A DNA stretch of 64,000 bases from an uncultured Nitrosomonas sp. (GTDB lineage Bacteria > Pseudomonadota > Gammaproteobacteria > Burkholderiales > Nitrosomonadaceae): the NCBI GenBank assembly GCA_902826115.1, contig CADEDO010000004.1, forward strand, positions 1-64,000. The letters are read 5' to 3'. Under the pieces are notes generated by a model that saw only the letters and a program-made list of their open reading frames with translations, did not search any database and was not told the origin of the DNA. Both the position numbers and the translations under genes were made by a program. Each line of letters opens with the position of its first letter. Position 1 is the first letter of the stretch. Positions 30,142 to 39,759 of the stretch are shown here, one piece after another.

Positions 30142-31494
30142 ATGCCGTTTATTCCACATACCGAAGAAGATATAGCCGAGATGCTCGCCAGCATTGGTGC
30201 GAAGAATATTGAAGAGCTGTTTGATGAAATTCCCAGCGAATTAGTCAGCGGCCAATTAACAGGGGTTCCCCCCGGACTCAGCGAAATGGAAATAACTCGG
30301 CTGATGATGGAACGCGCCGGGAAAGATGGGTTTTATCAAAATTTCATTGGCGCGGGCGCCTATGAGCACCACATTCCTGCAGCTGTCTGGCAGATTACCA
30401 CGCGGGGCGAGTTTTATTCATCCTATACTCCCTATCAAGCGGAAGCCAGCCAAGGAACACTGCAACTATTATATGAGTACCAAACAATGATGGCTTCGCT
30501 GACGGGCATGGATGTATCCAATGCCAGCATGTACGATGGCGCAACCGCATTGGCTGAAGCTGCACTGATGGCTGTTCGCTCACATAAAACATCGCGCCGC
30601 ATTCTGATTCCGAAAACAGTCCATCCGATCTATCGCAAAGTTGTGCGTGCAATTGTCAGCAATCAGAAAATTGAAGTTGTGGAGCTGCCCTTCGACATTC
30701 AATCCGGTCAGGTTCTACCGGAAATGCTCACGGAATTCGGTAGCGAGGAATTTGCCGCACTGGTTATTCCGCAGCCTAATTTCTTTGGGGTATTGGAACA
30801 AGTCGATGCACTCACCGATTGGGCGCACAGTAAGAATGCATTTGCCATCGGCGTGGTCAATCCAACATCACTAGCGATGCTGACACCGCCGGGTGAATGG
30901 GGCAGCAAAGGCGCTGATATCGCGGTTGGTGAAGGTCAACCGCTGGGAATCCCGCTGTCCAGCGGCGGCCCCTACTTTGGCTTTATGGCCTGCAAAAACG
31001 ATCTGGTACGCCAAATGCCTGGACGTATCATCGGCCGCACGACCGATTTAGACAACAAACCTGGTTTTGTTTTGACCTTACAGGCACGCGAGCAACACAT
31101 CCGCCGTTCCAAGGCCACTTCCAATATCTGTACCAATCAAGGGTTGATGGTAACGGCAGCTACCATTTATATGTCTCTGCTAGGTCCCGAAGGTCTGCGC
31201 CGAGTAGCGGCACAATCGCATGCCAATACACTGGAGTTGGTTGAGGAATTGGAAAAAATCAATGGCGTCAAAAAAACTTTCAGCAGCCCTATCTTCCATG
31301 AAGCGGCACTGACTTTGTCGGCATCCACCAGCGCAGTGTTATCCAAGCTTAAACAAAAAGGCGTGCTCGCCGGATTGGATTTGCAGGAACATTATCCAGA
31401 GCTGGGGAACACACTGCTAGTTTGCGCCACCGAAACGAAAACTTCGGCCGATTTACAGAATTACATTGGGCTTCTCAAACAAGCGCTCAGTTGA
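30142..31494 (+). CDS. gcvPA: glycine dehydrogenase (decarboxylating) subunit 1
   Basis: 450 residues. It is the N-terminal half of the split P protein that decarboxylates glycine with pyridoxal phosphate. [80 protein letters not shown] (family hallmark) and [17 protein letters not shown] identify it. The PLP lysine is in the other subunit, encoded by gcvPB beyond tpx. The split P protein occurs in many bacteria, while E. coli has a single fused chain. Confidence 0.97.
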   Translation: MPFIPHTEEDIAEMLASIGAKNIEELFDEIPSELVSGQLTGVPPGLSEMEITRLMMERAGKDGFYQNFIGAGAYEHHIPAAVWQITTRGEFYSSYTPYQAEASQGTLQLLYEYQTMMASLTGMDVSNASMYDGATALAEAALMAVRSHKTSRRILIPKTVHPIYRKVVRAIVSNQKIEVVELPFDIQSGQVLPEMLTEFGSEEFAALVIPQPNFFGVLEQVDALTDWAHSKNAFAIGVVNPTSLAMLTPPGEWGSKGADIAVGEGQPLGIPLSSGGPYFGFMACKNDLVRQMPGRIIGRTTDLDNKPGFVLTLQAREQHIRRSKATSNICTNQGLMVTAATIYMSLLGPEGLRRVAAQSHANTLELVEELEKINGVKKTFSSPIFHEAALTLSASTSAVLSKLKQKGVLAGLDLQEHYPELGNTLLVCATETKTSADLQNYIGLLKQALS

Positions 31495-31559
31495 TGAATT
31501 TTCATTGATACCAATTCGAAACGTATTATTTTTCAATATTTGTGATGAAGGAAAAAACC

Positions 31560-32054
31560 ATGGTTACTCTTAAAGGAAACCCGATCAAACTTGAAGGCAC
31601 TTTTCCCAAAGTCGGACAGAAAGCGCCTGCATTTTCTCTAGTAAACAGAGATTTGGTTGATGTTACTCTGGCCACTTACGCCGGAAAAAAGAAAGTACTG
31701 AACATCGTTCCTAGTCTGGATACGCCCGTTTGCGCGATTTCCACACGCAAATTCAACCAGCAAGCCAGTAATATGGATAATACGGTGGTATTGATCATCG
31801 CAGCGGATTTGCCATTTGCCATGAGTCGCTTCTGCGATGCTGAAGGACTCGACAAGGTTATTACACTGTCCACCATGCGCGGCGCCAATTTCATGAAAGA
31901 TTATGGCGTGTTCATCGCAGACAGCCCATTTGCTGGCATCACTGCACGCGCAGTGATCGTTCTGGATGAATCCGATACCATTATTCATGCTGAATTAGTT
32001 CCGGAAATTGCCGACGAACCCAATTATGAAGCAGCTCTGGCTGCCTTAAAATAA
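31560..32054 (+). CDS. tpx: thiol peroxidase Tpx
   Basis: 164 residues from the ATG at 31560, which has an AAGGA site at proper spacing; the frame extends 18 bases further upstream. Tpx is a thioredoxin-dependent peroxidase of hydrogen peroxide and alkyl hydroperoxides. The peroxidatic Cys58 lies in [12 protein letters not shown] and the resolving Cys92 in SRFCDAEG, matching positions 61 and 95 of the E. coli enzyme. It sits between gcvPA and gcvPB with gaps of 65 and 23 bases, so it is probably part of the glycine-responsive transcript. That is an unusual guest in this operon. Confidence 0.95.
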   Translation: MVTLKGNPIKLEGTFPKVGQKAPAFSLVNRDLVDVTLATYAGKKKVLNIVPSLDTPVCAISTRKFNQQASNMDNTVVLIIAADLPFAMSRFCDAEGLDKVITLSTMRGANFMKDYGVFIADSPFAGITARAVIVLDESDTIIHAELVPEIADEPNYEAALAALK

Positions 32055-32077
32055 ATTAACGATAACGCCATTAAATC

Positions 32078-33553
32078 ATGCTGATATTTGAACACTCGCG
32101 CCCCGGGCGTCGTAACTATTCTCAGGCACCGATGACGGTTGCAAGCAAGTCCAAGATCCCACAAAACTTGTTACGCAAATCACCTGTACTGCTGCCAGAA
32201 GTTTCTGAAATGGATACGGTACGTCATTACACGCGTTTATCACAAAAGAATTTCTCGATTGATACCGAGTTTTATCCACTGGGTTCTTGCACGATGAAAT
32301 ACAATCCACGTGCTTGTAACTCCCTGGCCATGCTGCCACAGTTTCTATCCAGACACCCTCTGGCGCCGGAAGATACCGGACAGGGATTTCTGGCTTGCAT
32401 GTTCGAATTACAGGAAACTTTAAAAGCAGTCACTGGCATGGCGGGCGTCAGTCTGACACCGATGGCGGGTGCACAAGGCGAATTGATCGGCGTCATGATG
32501 ATTCGTGCCTACCATGAATCCCGTGGTGACTTTGCTCGAACTGAAATCATTGTACCGGACGCCGCACATGGTACTAACCCAGCTACCGCAGTCATGTGCG
32601 GCTTCAAAGTCGTGGAAATTCCCACTGACAAAGAAGGTAACGTGGATCTGGCAGCACTGAAAGCAGCCGTTGGGCCTAAAACGGCAGGTTTGATGTTGAC
32701 AAACCCATCCACTCTCGGCGTATTCGAGAAAAATGTGGCTGAAATGAGTCGTGTCGTGCACCAAGCCGGTGGGTTGCTGTATTACGATGGCGCCAATCTG
32801 AACGCCGTTCTCGGCAAAGTTAAACCGGGTGATATGGGATTTGACGTGATTCACATCAATTTGCACAAAACCTTCTCAACCCCGCATGGCGGCGGCGGCC
32901 CAGGTTCTGCTCCCGTCGGCGTAGCCGAGCGTTTGCTCCCCTTCATGCCTGTTCCTATCGTGGCCAAGGAAGGCGATACTTATCACTGGGTCACTGAAAA
33001 AGACAAGCCTCAGTCGATTGGACGCTTGTCTGCACACATGGGGAATGCCGGTGTTTTGTTGCGTGCGTATATTTATGTGCGTCTGCTAGGCATGCATGGC
33101 ATGCATCGTATTTCCGAATTTGCCACACTGAATGCCAATTATTTGATGGCTGAATTGAGTAAGGCTGGATTTGAAATTGCCTACCCTACCCGCCGCGCCA
33201 GCCATGAATTTATTGTCACCATGAAGGACATCAAGGACAAAACAGGGGTTACTGCCATGAATCTGGCCAAACGCCTGCTGGACAAAGGGTACCATGCGCC
33301 TACTACGTATTTCCCGATGTTGGTTCCGGAATGTTTATTGATTGAACCGGCCGAAACCGAATCCAAGGAAACGCTGGACGCTTTTGTGAGTTCGATGAAA
33401 GAAATTCTGCAGGAAATCGAACAACAGCCGGATATGGTAAAAGGCGCGCCTCACACGATGTCCGTGCGCAAGCTGGATGACGTTAAAGCAGCGCGTGAAC
33501 TGGATCTGACCTGGAAACCTAGCGCCCTAAGCAAGTCACAAGCATCACGTTAA
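32078..33553 (+). CDS. gcvPB: glycine dehydrogenase (decarboxylating) subunit 2
   Basis: 491 residues, the C-terminal half of the split P protein. It carries the pyridoxal-phosphate lysine, Lys264, in [18 protein letters not shown]. Other clear blocks are [52 protein letters not shown] and [15 protein letters not shown]. With gcvT, gcvH and gcvPA it completes the T-H-P set; the shared L protein (dihydrolipoyl dehydrogenase) is not in the window. Confidence 0.97.
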   Translation: MLIFEHSRPGRRNYSQAPMTVASKSKIPQNLLRKSPVLLPEVSEMDTVRHYTRLSQKNFSIDTEFYPLGSCTMKYNPRACNSLAMLPQFLSRHPLAPEDTGQGFLACMFELQETLKAVTGMAGVSLTPMAGAQGELIGVMMIRAYHESRGDFARTEIIVPDAAHGTNPATAVMCGFKVVEIPTDKEGNVDLAALKAAVGPKTAGLMLTNPSTLGVFEKNVAEMSRVVHQAGGLLYYDGANLNAVLGKVKPGDMGFDVIHINLHKTFSTPHGGGGPGSAPVGVAERLLPFMPVPIVAKEGDTYHWVTEKDKPQSIGRLSAHMGNAGVLLRAYIYVRLLGMHGMHRISEFATLNANYLMAELSKAGFEIAYPTRRASHEFIVTMKDIKDKTGVTAMNLAKRLLDKGYHAPTTYFPMLVPECLLIEPAETESKETLDAFVSSMKEILQEIEQQPDMVKGAPHTMSVRKLDDVKAARELDLTWKPSALSKSQASR

Positions 33554-33656
33554 ATACAAGCACTCCGGCAAGAACGGATCAGATTCATCGCAATATCAGG
33601 CATCTATCCGTTCCTTGTCGAGATTACCTACTCCATCTCATTCATCATCAAAACCT

Positions 33657-34592
33657 ATGCGTACACTGATTTGCGGCTCAATCGCTTACGATAATATTAT
33701 GGTCTTTCCTGATCATTTTAAAAATCATATCCTGCCAGAAAAGATTCATGTCTTGAATGTCGCTTTTCTGGTTCCTGAAATGCGCCGTGAGTTTGGTGGA
33801 TGCGCGGGTAACATCGCCTACAATTTACAAATGCTGGGCGGCGAACCGGTGATGATGGCCACGATTGGAGACGACCATACCCCTTATACCGCACGCTTTG
33901 ATCAACTAAAACTGACTCAGCAGCATGTGCGCCATATCCCCGACACATTCACCGCACAGGCCTTTATCACCACTGATCTGGATGACAATCAGATTACCGC
34001 ATTTCATCCAGGCGCCATGAATTTCTCGCACCTCAATTCGGTGAGCGATGCCGAGAATATTCGCTTGGGTATTATTGCACCCGATGGACGGGATGGCATG
34101 ATGCAACATGCGCGTGAATTCCACGAAGCCGGGATCCCTTTTGTCTTCGATCCGGGTCAGGGCTTACCGATGTACAATGGCGATGAGCTGCTCGAATTCA
34201 TCCATAAAGCCGATTACATCGCGGTCAACGATTATGAAGGTCAATTACTGCAGGAACGTACCACACAGAGCCTCGAATCTCTGGCAAGCAAAGCAAAAGC
34301 ACTGATTATCACACTGGGCGCGCAAGGTTCCATCATTTATACCAACGGCCAGCAAATTAACATTCCTTGCGTCAAACCCCAAGCCATCGTTGATCCAACC
34401 GGCTGTGGCGATGCTTATCGTGCCGGCCTGCTATATGGCATTGTCAATGACCTGGATTGGCAGACAACCGGACAACTCGGCTCACTCATGGGATCGTTAA
34501 AAATTGCGCAGCGCGGTGGACAGAACCATCAGTTCTCGCGCGATGAAATCGATCAATATTATTTTGAGAGCTTCGGAACACGCATTTTTTAA
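33657..34592 (+). CDS. PfkB-family carbohydrate/nucleoside kinase
   Basis: 311 residues if the ATG at 33657 is used (MRTLICGSIAYDNIM). A TTG at 33615 would add 14 residues but neither start has a clear ribosome binding site. PfkB signatures are EFGGCAGNIAYNLQMLGG near the substrate site and DPTGCGDAYRAGLLYG with the catalytic Asp near 251. Members closest in style are annotated adenosine kinases or fructokinases; I cannot choose between sugar and nucleoside. It follows gcvPB by about 100 bases on the same strand and could be transcribed with it. Confidence 0.87.
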   Translation: MRTLICGSIAYDNIMVFPDHFKNHILPEKIHVLNVAFLVPEMRREFGGCAGNIAYNLQMLGGEPVMMATIGDDHTPYTARFDQLKLTQQHVRHIPDTFTAQAFITTDLDDNQITAFHPGAMNFSHLNSVSDAENIRLGIIAPDGRDGMMQHAREFHEAGIPFVFDPGQGLPMYNGDELLEFIHKADYIAVNDYEGQLLQERTTQSLESLASKAKALIITLGAQGSIIYTNGQQINIPCVKPQAIVDPTGCGDAYRAGLLYGIVNDLDWQTTGQLGSLMGSLKIAQRGGQNHQFSRDEIDQYYFESFGTRIF

Positions 34593-34705
34593 AGCAATTT
34601 GCAATTTCTCAGCGCGTTGGGCTGATCCCGGGATCATCCATGGGAATCGTATTATTGAGTACAGCAGCAATATGACATTGACCAATCAAAGGAGCGATAC
34701 TGATC

Positions 34706-35317
34706 ATGAACCTGCATGCCAATCCCTGTTGGACTATCCCTGTTTCAGTGCTCACAAAGTCATTCAGAAAAATAGTCCTGCCTTTTCTGTTGATTGGGAG
34801 TGTTTCGGCCTTGCCTTGCGCTGTGCAAGCCGGAACCTTCCAAATGCAATTCACAATCACTGGCTTTGAATCTTCAGGTTTAATACCCCCACTGCCCCCG
34901 CCACCAACACCAACTGTAACTGGAACAATCACATGGGAAGCAGCCGGTATCCATGCGCCTATTCAGGCGTTTAATACCATTGACATGACCATCGACGGAC
35001 ATCGTTATTCCGCCTCGGAGTTGGAATTCTATCGATTCTCCTCGCCAACTTGGGATATGATTGGCGGCCATTTAAACGGTGTCGATATATTGATGACTGA
35101 AACCGATGATTTCTGGATACGCTGGGATAGGGATGCGCTGACTTTCTTTGATTTTGGATACGCCTCCTCTCGCTTACCGGGCATATGGTCAACTCCGCCA
35201 CTCAATCCCGAAGACTTCGTTTCATTCAACATTTCCAGCATACCTGAGCCAGCAACAAGCTCACTCATGATTCTTGGCATGATCCTTATTTCAGTACGGC
35301 AATGGCAGCGTCGCTGA
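34706..35317 (+). CDS. PEP-CTERM sorting-domain protein
   Basis: 203 residues. The N-terminal signal peptide (VLPFLLIGSVSALPCAVQAG) is preceded by an extended basic region. The body is a beta-rich domain with a Pro run (IPPLPPPP). The C-terminus ends in IPEPATSSLMILGMILISV and RQWQRR, a textbook PEP-CTERM tripartite signal: P-E-P motif, transmembrane helix, basic tail. Such proteins are sorted by an exosortase (EpsH/XrtA family), usually linked to exopolysaccharide production; none is in the window. AAAGGAG precedes the ATG by 11 bases. Confidence 0.9.
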   Translation: MNLHANPCWTIPVSVLTKSFRKIVLPFLLIGSVSALPCAVQAGTFQMQFTITGFESSGLIPPLPPPPTPTVTGTITWEAAGIHAPIQAFNTIDMTIDGHRYSASELEFYRFSSPTWDMIGGHLNGVDILMTETDDFWIRWDRDALTFFDFGYASSRLPGIWSTPPLNPEDFVSFNISSIPEPATSSLMILGMILISVRQWQRR

Positions 35318-35378
35318 AGTTATTTGATATTCCTATCGCAAACTTCAGCATCACACTTCTGCGCTAATACTCCCGGAT

Positions 35379-35618
35379 TTATTTCTTAATTTCTTTGGAA
35401 ATATCTTCGATGCCTTTTTGGAGCTCTTTCGAAGCATCTTCAACTGCTTCGCTGACATCTTCGATCGCATCACGAGCTTTTTCGTCAGAACGGCGATCCA
35501 GCGCATCGTTGACCTTATCGATGACTTTCTCGGTGGTATTGGTCTGTTTTTGTTCACAAGCGACTAACATCATCGAAAGTAATAGTGCAATCATCAAATA
35601 AATTAATTTCATCTTCAT
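35379..35618 (-). CDS. small lipoprotein with charged helical tail
   Basis: 79 residues from the ATG at 35618 (GAGG site five bases upstream); the frame is open further upstream, but that would bury the signal peptide. MKMKLIYLMIALLLSMMLVAC is a type II signal with lipobox LVAC, so a lipid-anchored mature protein starting at Cys21 is expected. The remainder (NTTEKVIDKVNDALDRRSDE and DVSEAVEDASKELQKGIEDI) is an amphipathic, coiled-coil-like helix of Glu, Asp and Lys. I do not recognise a named family. Confidence 0.8.
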   Translation of the reverse strand: MKMKLIYLMIALLLSMMLVACEQKQTNTTEKVIDKVNDALDRRSDEKARDAIEDVSEAVEDASKELQKGIEDISKEIKK

Positions 35619-35758
35619 CTTTCCTCTTGGTGGTTTTAAATTAACTGCATAGTCTTCCGTACTTCCTATGAATTGTACGCTACGAATCCTCTCCGACAAA
35701 GCAAAGCGAGAGATTCGCAAGGATACGCAATCATCATCGACTATCCAATGAAGATGCA

Positions 35759-36607
35759 TCAGGCGAGCTCAACCCATATCGGTTGATGATCCGAGGCTTC
35801 AGTGGTTGCATCGATCCCATGCGCTTTCAAATGACTCACCAGTCCATCCGTGATGAAAACATAATCAAAGCACTCAGGACGGTCGACAAAATCCACAGGG
35901 TGAATGCCGACGGTTGGTGCATGAACTTGCCCCGGATGCAATACAGACCAGGCATCGTTAAAATTGGGTACGCCTGCAGTGAATGGAGCAAGGATTTGCA
36001 TACGCTCAGGCGCTGCCGCAGGAAAATTAAGATCTCCGCACAACAACGCCTGCTTGGGCCGGGGAAAGGTTTCAAAAGCGCCGCCTTGTTCCTCGATGCG
36101 TAAATTGCGCGCGGACATGGCGCAGGCCTCGACATGCAAACAGCGAATAGCATCGATCTGTCTTTCCCGCTGTTGATGCGAATAGTATTCAAGATGTGTC
36201 GTCATTACCCGCAATGGGCCGATATCTGCAGTCACAACTGCTTCCACCATGACTCGCTGCATACTGGGAGTTATCGATTCAGCCGGCCAGGGCAACAAAT
36301 GCCGCCAAACTTGACCGACAGGCAAGCGGGAGAAAATGGCGTTGCCAAATAGACTGCGGCCTCCCCGCCTGTCGGGCACATCCGTCGCCACACCATAGAT
36401 AGGTGTATAACCGGACAATCCGACTGATAATTCAGCCACTTGATCTTCGCCTTGGCTGCCTGGCAAGCCGGGGAAATTCACCGCGACTTCCTGCAAGCAA
36501 ATGACATCAAAATCACCCAATCGATGAATGGTATCCGTTACGCACCCGGGATCCACTCGTCCATCCAGCCCCCTTGCCCATTGGATGTTCCAACTCAGCA
36601 GCTTCAT
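35759..36607 (-). CDS. endonuclease/exonuclease/phosphatase family protein
   Basis: 282 residues of the EEP fold (DNase I/sphingomyelinase-like metal phosphoesterases). Seen are MKLLSWNIQWARG, VICLQEVAVNFPG with the metal Glu, a VMTTHLEYYSHQQRERQ strand with catalytic His, LLCGDLNFPAA (Asp/Asn pair) and the C-terminal TEASDHQPIWVELA with the final Asp-His. All catalytic motifs are present. There is no obvious signal peptide, so it may act in the cytoplasm. The substrate is not predictable. Confidence 0.9.
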   Translation of the reverse strand: MKLLSWNIQWARGLDGRVDPGCVTDTIHRLGDFDVICLQEVAVNFPGLPGSQGEDQVAELSVGLSGYTPIYGVATDVPDRRGGRSLFGNAIFSRLPVGQVWRHLLPWPAESITPSMQRVMVEAVVTADIGPLRVMTTHLEYYSHQQRERQIDAIRCLHVEACAMSARNLRIEEQGGAFETFPRPKQALLCGDLNFPAAAPERMQILAPFTAGVPNFNDAWSVLHPGQVHAPTVGIHPVDFVDRPECFDYVFITDGLVSHLKAHGIDATTEASDHQPIWVELA

Positions 36608-36719
36608 ATGATCTCCCTGTTTATCGTTTATTCATGCAACAAACCACGCATCATTGCTTTACTTTAGATAAAGATGCATTGATTATGCAAACTATTTAAG
36701 TCTCACGCAAAAACAACCC

Positions 36720-37568
36720 ATGATCACTCTCAAATACCTATTGCTAGCACTGCTTTTAAGCATCGCCACCAGCACCGCATCGGCACCGGCCTCTCGATTT
36801 GATCATTCGATTTGGGATGAATTGTTACGAGAACATGTGTTTATGATTAACCAGGGGCGAGCCAGTCAAATCAATTATTACGGTTTCAGAATGCATCATG
36901 GTTTATTGCAAAAATATCTGGCTCAACTTTCTGCAGTCAAAGAAAGTGATTTCTCACACTGGGATAAATCTGAGCAACTGGCTTTCTTAATCAATGCCTA
37001 TAATGCTTTTACGGTAGAAATAACTTTGAGGAGTTACTCTGCCATCGCCTATTTCAGGGCTTATGCACCGGTCACGTTTAATTGGAAAACTCGATTGATC
37101 TCCGTCATAGAAAATAATCGGAAATTAAATTTCATTTTTATGTTTGGAGACACGCTTTCATTAAATAATATCGAGCACGACATGATTTGGCGTTCTGGAA
37201 ATTATCATGAACCGCGCATTCATTTCGCCCTCAATCGGGCAACCATTGGCAGTCCGGCATTGCTGAATAGAGCCTTTACCGGCATGCAACTGGAAGAACA
37301 ACTGGAATCCGCGACACGTTCATTTTTATCCGATCGATCACGCAATCGATATGACGAAGCAAGCGAGAAACTTGAAGTTTCAGAACTATTTGATTGGTAT
37401 AGAGAGGATTTTGAACGCGGTTGGCACGGATGGGATAGTCTCGATCAGTTCTTCGCACACTACCGCGACAACCTTGCAGACACCCCTGCTGCGAGAGCAC
37501 GTTTAGCTTCTGCCGATGTATCGATAGAATTTTTGGAGTATAACTGGCTACTGAATGAAAAATATTAG
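36720..37568 (+). CDS. secreted DUF547 protein
   Basis: 282 residues. The N-terminus LLLALLLSIATSTASA is a signal peptide. DUF547 hallmarks follow: KSEQLAFLINAYNAFTVEITLRSY near 90 and the LSLNNIEHDMIW block near 145. The family usually has HFALNCASxSCP after that; here the corresponding stretch reads HFALNRATIGSPALL, so both usual cysteines are missing. The C-terminal part has LEVSELFDWYREDFE, typical of the family. The role of DUF547 is unknown. The gene is divergent from the EEP gene. Confidence 0.87.
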   Translation: MITLKYLLLALLLSIATSTASAPASRFDHSIWDELLREHVFMINQGRASQINYYGFRMHHGLLQKYLAQLSAVKESDFSHWDKSEQLAFLINAYNAFTVEITLRSYSAIAYFRAYAPVTFNWKTRLISVIENNRKLNFIFMFGDTLSLNNIEHDMIWRSGNYHEPRIHFALNRATIGSPALLNRAFTGMQLEEQLESATRSFLSDRSRNRYDEASEKLEVSELFDWYREDFERGWHGWDSLDQFFAHYRDNLADTPAARARLASADVSIEFLEYNWLLNEKY

Positions 37569-37662
37569 TTCTATGGAATGTTGAAAAATAAAGAAATTCT
37601 TAAATCATATTGTTGATTTTTTTCAGCTATCAAGCGATCAGAATAGACACTGCTGCCAGACA

Positions 37663-38145
37663 TCAAACAGGGTTGGCTGACGATTCAGTTTTATTTTGGC
37701 AGCGCTCGCATAGTCCATGCAATTCCAGTTGGTTGTGCATCAGTGTAAAACCAGTGCTTTGAATACTGTGTTCCAGCTCGGCCATAATCTGTTTTTTAAT
37801 TCCTATTTCCTTCACCGCATGACAGCGATCGCATATCAGGAACTGTGGCGATTCGTGCTGGTGATCGCAAGCGATATGAGCACAGGTCACGTACTGACCG
37901 GCGGTTTCAAGTTTGTGAACCAATTTCTCCTGAATCAGGAAATCCAGCATGCGATAAACTGACATCACCGGCAGCGATTCATTGAATTGTTTTTTGTATC
38001 TTTCGACAACTTCGTAGGCAGACAGCGGAGTCGATGAAGTGAGCAGAACCGTCAATACATTCTTGCGCTTGCTGGTTAATTTGGCTCCCGTCGACGCACA
38101 GCTTTCTTGAGACTTCTTAATAATCTGATCAATATCAGCAGGCAT
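37663..38145 (-). CDS. zur: Fur-family regulator, Zur-like
   Basis: 160 residues from the ATG at 38145, which has a GGAAG site; a TTG at 38166 is less likely. The winged-helix part (LTSKRKNVLTVLLTSSTPLSAYEVVERY, SVYRMLDFLIQEKLVHKLE) carries the usual Fur-family layout. The dimerisation domain has HIACDHQHESPQFLICDRCHAVKEIG, giving one C-x-x-C, and a second at LCERCQNK, the structural zinc pair. This layout and the neighbouring zinc genes point to Zur rather than Fur. The 208 bases between it and the CobW gene hold no other gene. Confidence 0.85.
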   Translation of the reverse strand: MPADIDQIIKKSQESCASTGAKLTSKRKNVLTVLLTSSTPLSAYEVVERYKKQFNESLPVMSVYRMLDFLIQEKLVHKLETAGQYVTCAHIACDHQHESPQFLICDRCHAVKEIGIKKQIMAELEHSIQSTGFTLMHNQLELHGLCERCQNKTESSANPV

Positions 38146-38353
38146 TTCGTTTGACTTCCAATCCAATGGTGGCGTAAGTATTTAAGTAAATTGACTGCAT
38201 AATTACAAATTGCTTTTTATCTGTCTATAACCAAAATACACTTTAGTATGGATACCGTCATCACGCAACAGGCAGATTCAAACAAAATCAAGTTTTTGCG
38301 TTGGCACTTTTATAGATCCAGATCGAAAATTCGCCATGGGATAGATGCGCATT

Positions 38354-39580
38354 TTAACGATTCTCCCAAGAAGGAAATGGATCTTGCAGAGTAACCCAGT
38401 ATTGCTTTCCAGCTTCTAGTTCTGCATCGGTCAATAAACAATTATCCAACTGACGACACAGATCCTGCTGATCAAGACCTTGACCTATGAACACCAATTC
38501 TTGACGCATATCACCAAATGGCTCGATCCATTTTTCTTTTATGAAATTAAGATATTCCTGATCATCTGGCCATTGATCTTTAGGCACAGCTTTCCAAAAC
38601 ATACCTGCACAATCGTAATGCGCAATTCCACCTGCCTGATTCCATTGACCCGCATAATCTGGTCGGGTTGCCAGCCAAAAATACCCTTTTGAACGCAGTA
38701 ATTTACCCTGAGGCCAGGATTGATGAAGAAATTCGAAAAATTTCTGTGGATGAAACGGTTTTCTCGCCAAATAAACGAAGCTGTAGATACCATATTCTTC
38801 TGTCTCAGGAATATGCTCGCCGCGTAACTCCTTTAACCAACCCGGTGCTTGCTGGGCGCGTTCAAAACTGAATTTTCGTGTATTCAGCAGTTTGGACAGA
38901 TCGACTTGCCCATTCTCTATCGCAATAATTTCTGCCTGGGTATTAAGATAACTCAGAATGCCATGCAATCTCACCAGCTCAGCATGGTTAATCAAATCAG
39001 TCTTATTGATCAAAATGACGTCACTGAATTCGACCTGATCAACTAACAAATCGGCCACACTACGCTCATCTTCAGCACCTAAGCTTTCTCTCGTTTCCTG
39101 AAGCATCTTTGCTTCTTCAAAATCTTTGAGAAAATTGACTGCATCAACGACGGTTACCATGGTATCCAGTCGTGCAATATCCGACAAACTGCTCCCCGTT
39201 TCATCCGCAAACGTGAATGTTTCAGCGATCGGTAACGGCTCCGATATTCCTGTTGATTCAATAACCAAATAATCAAATTTCCCTTCAGTGGCCAGTTTCC
39301 GCACTTCAACCAGAAGATCTTCACGTAATGTGCAGCAGATACATCCATTGCTCATTTCGATCAATTTCTCTTCCGATCTGTTGAATGAAATTTCCTGTTC
39401 AATTATGGAAGCATCAATATTGATTTCACTCATGTCATTGACAATGACCGCGACGCGTTTTCCTTGCCTGTTATTGAGAATATGACTCAAGACCGTCGTT
39501 TTACCTGCCCCCAGAAAACCGGAAAGCACAGTGACCGGTAGACGCGTGTTCACTTTATTGAGCGCGATATTGAGATTCAT
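38354..39580 (-). CDS. CobW/COG0523 family GTPase (zinc chaperone, ZigA-like)
   Basis: 408 residues. G3E GTPases of this kind deliver zinc to client enzymes under zinc starvation. The P-loop GFLGAGKTT is at residues 21-29, the metal-binding CxCC at Cys80, Cys82, Cys83 ([11 protein letters not shown]), then [32 protein letters not shown] and the C-terminal CobW_C domain with [15 protein letters not shown]. It is divergent from a TonB receptor with a perfect palindrome between the two, and downstream lies the Zur-like gene, which supports a zinc-regulated role. Confidence 0.9.
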   Translation of the reverse strand: MNLNIALNKVNTRLPVTVLSGFLGAGKTTVLSHILNNRQGKRVAVIVNDMSEINIDASIIEQEISFNRSEEKLIEMSNGCICCTLREDLLVEVRKLATEGKFDYLVIESTGISEPLPIAETFTFADETGSSLSDIARLDTMVTVVDAVNFLKDFEEAKMLQETRESLGAEDERSVADLLVDQVEFSDVILINKTDLINHAELVRLHGILSYLNTQAEIIAIENGQVDLSKLLNTRKFSFERAQQAPGWLKELRGEHIPETEEYGIYSFVYLARKPFHPQKFFEFLHQSWPQGKLLRSKGYFWLATRPDYAGQWNQAGGIAHYDCAGMFWKAVPKDQWPDDQEYLNFIKEKWIEPFGDMRQELVFIGQGLDQQDLCRQLDNCLLTDAELEAGKQYWVTLQDPFPSWENR

Positions 39581-39610
39581 AAATAAACCTTAAAAACAAT
39601 TGATATTAGC

Positions 39611-39624
39611 TATGATATATCATA
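39611..39624. promoter_or_regulatory. candidate Zur operator between the CobW GTPase and TonB receptor genes
   Basis: TATGATATATCATA is a perfect 14-base palindrome in the divergent region, 31 bases upstream of the cobW start and about 136 before the receptor start. Zur boxes of proteobacteria are AT-rich palindromes of similar half-site style (GTTATA/TATAAC), so this is a plausible but not exact match. Confidence 0.5.
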
Positions 39625-39759
39625 TCATTTTATTAAAGCAATGCTCTTGATATGAAAACTCGCAATCAAGAAAGAATAATCCTCAATATAAATAATGTGA
39701 TGCACAACGCATTTCAGCATAGTCGCTGGAATGCATGATTGTGTTCAAATAGGAATTGT

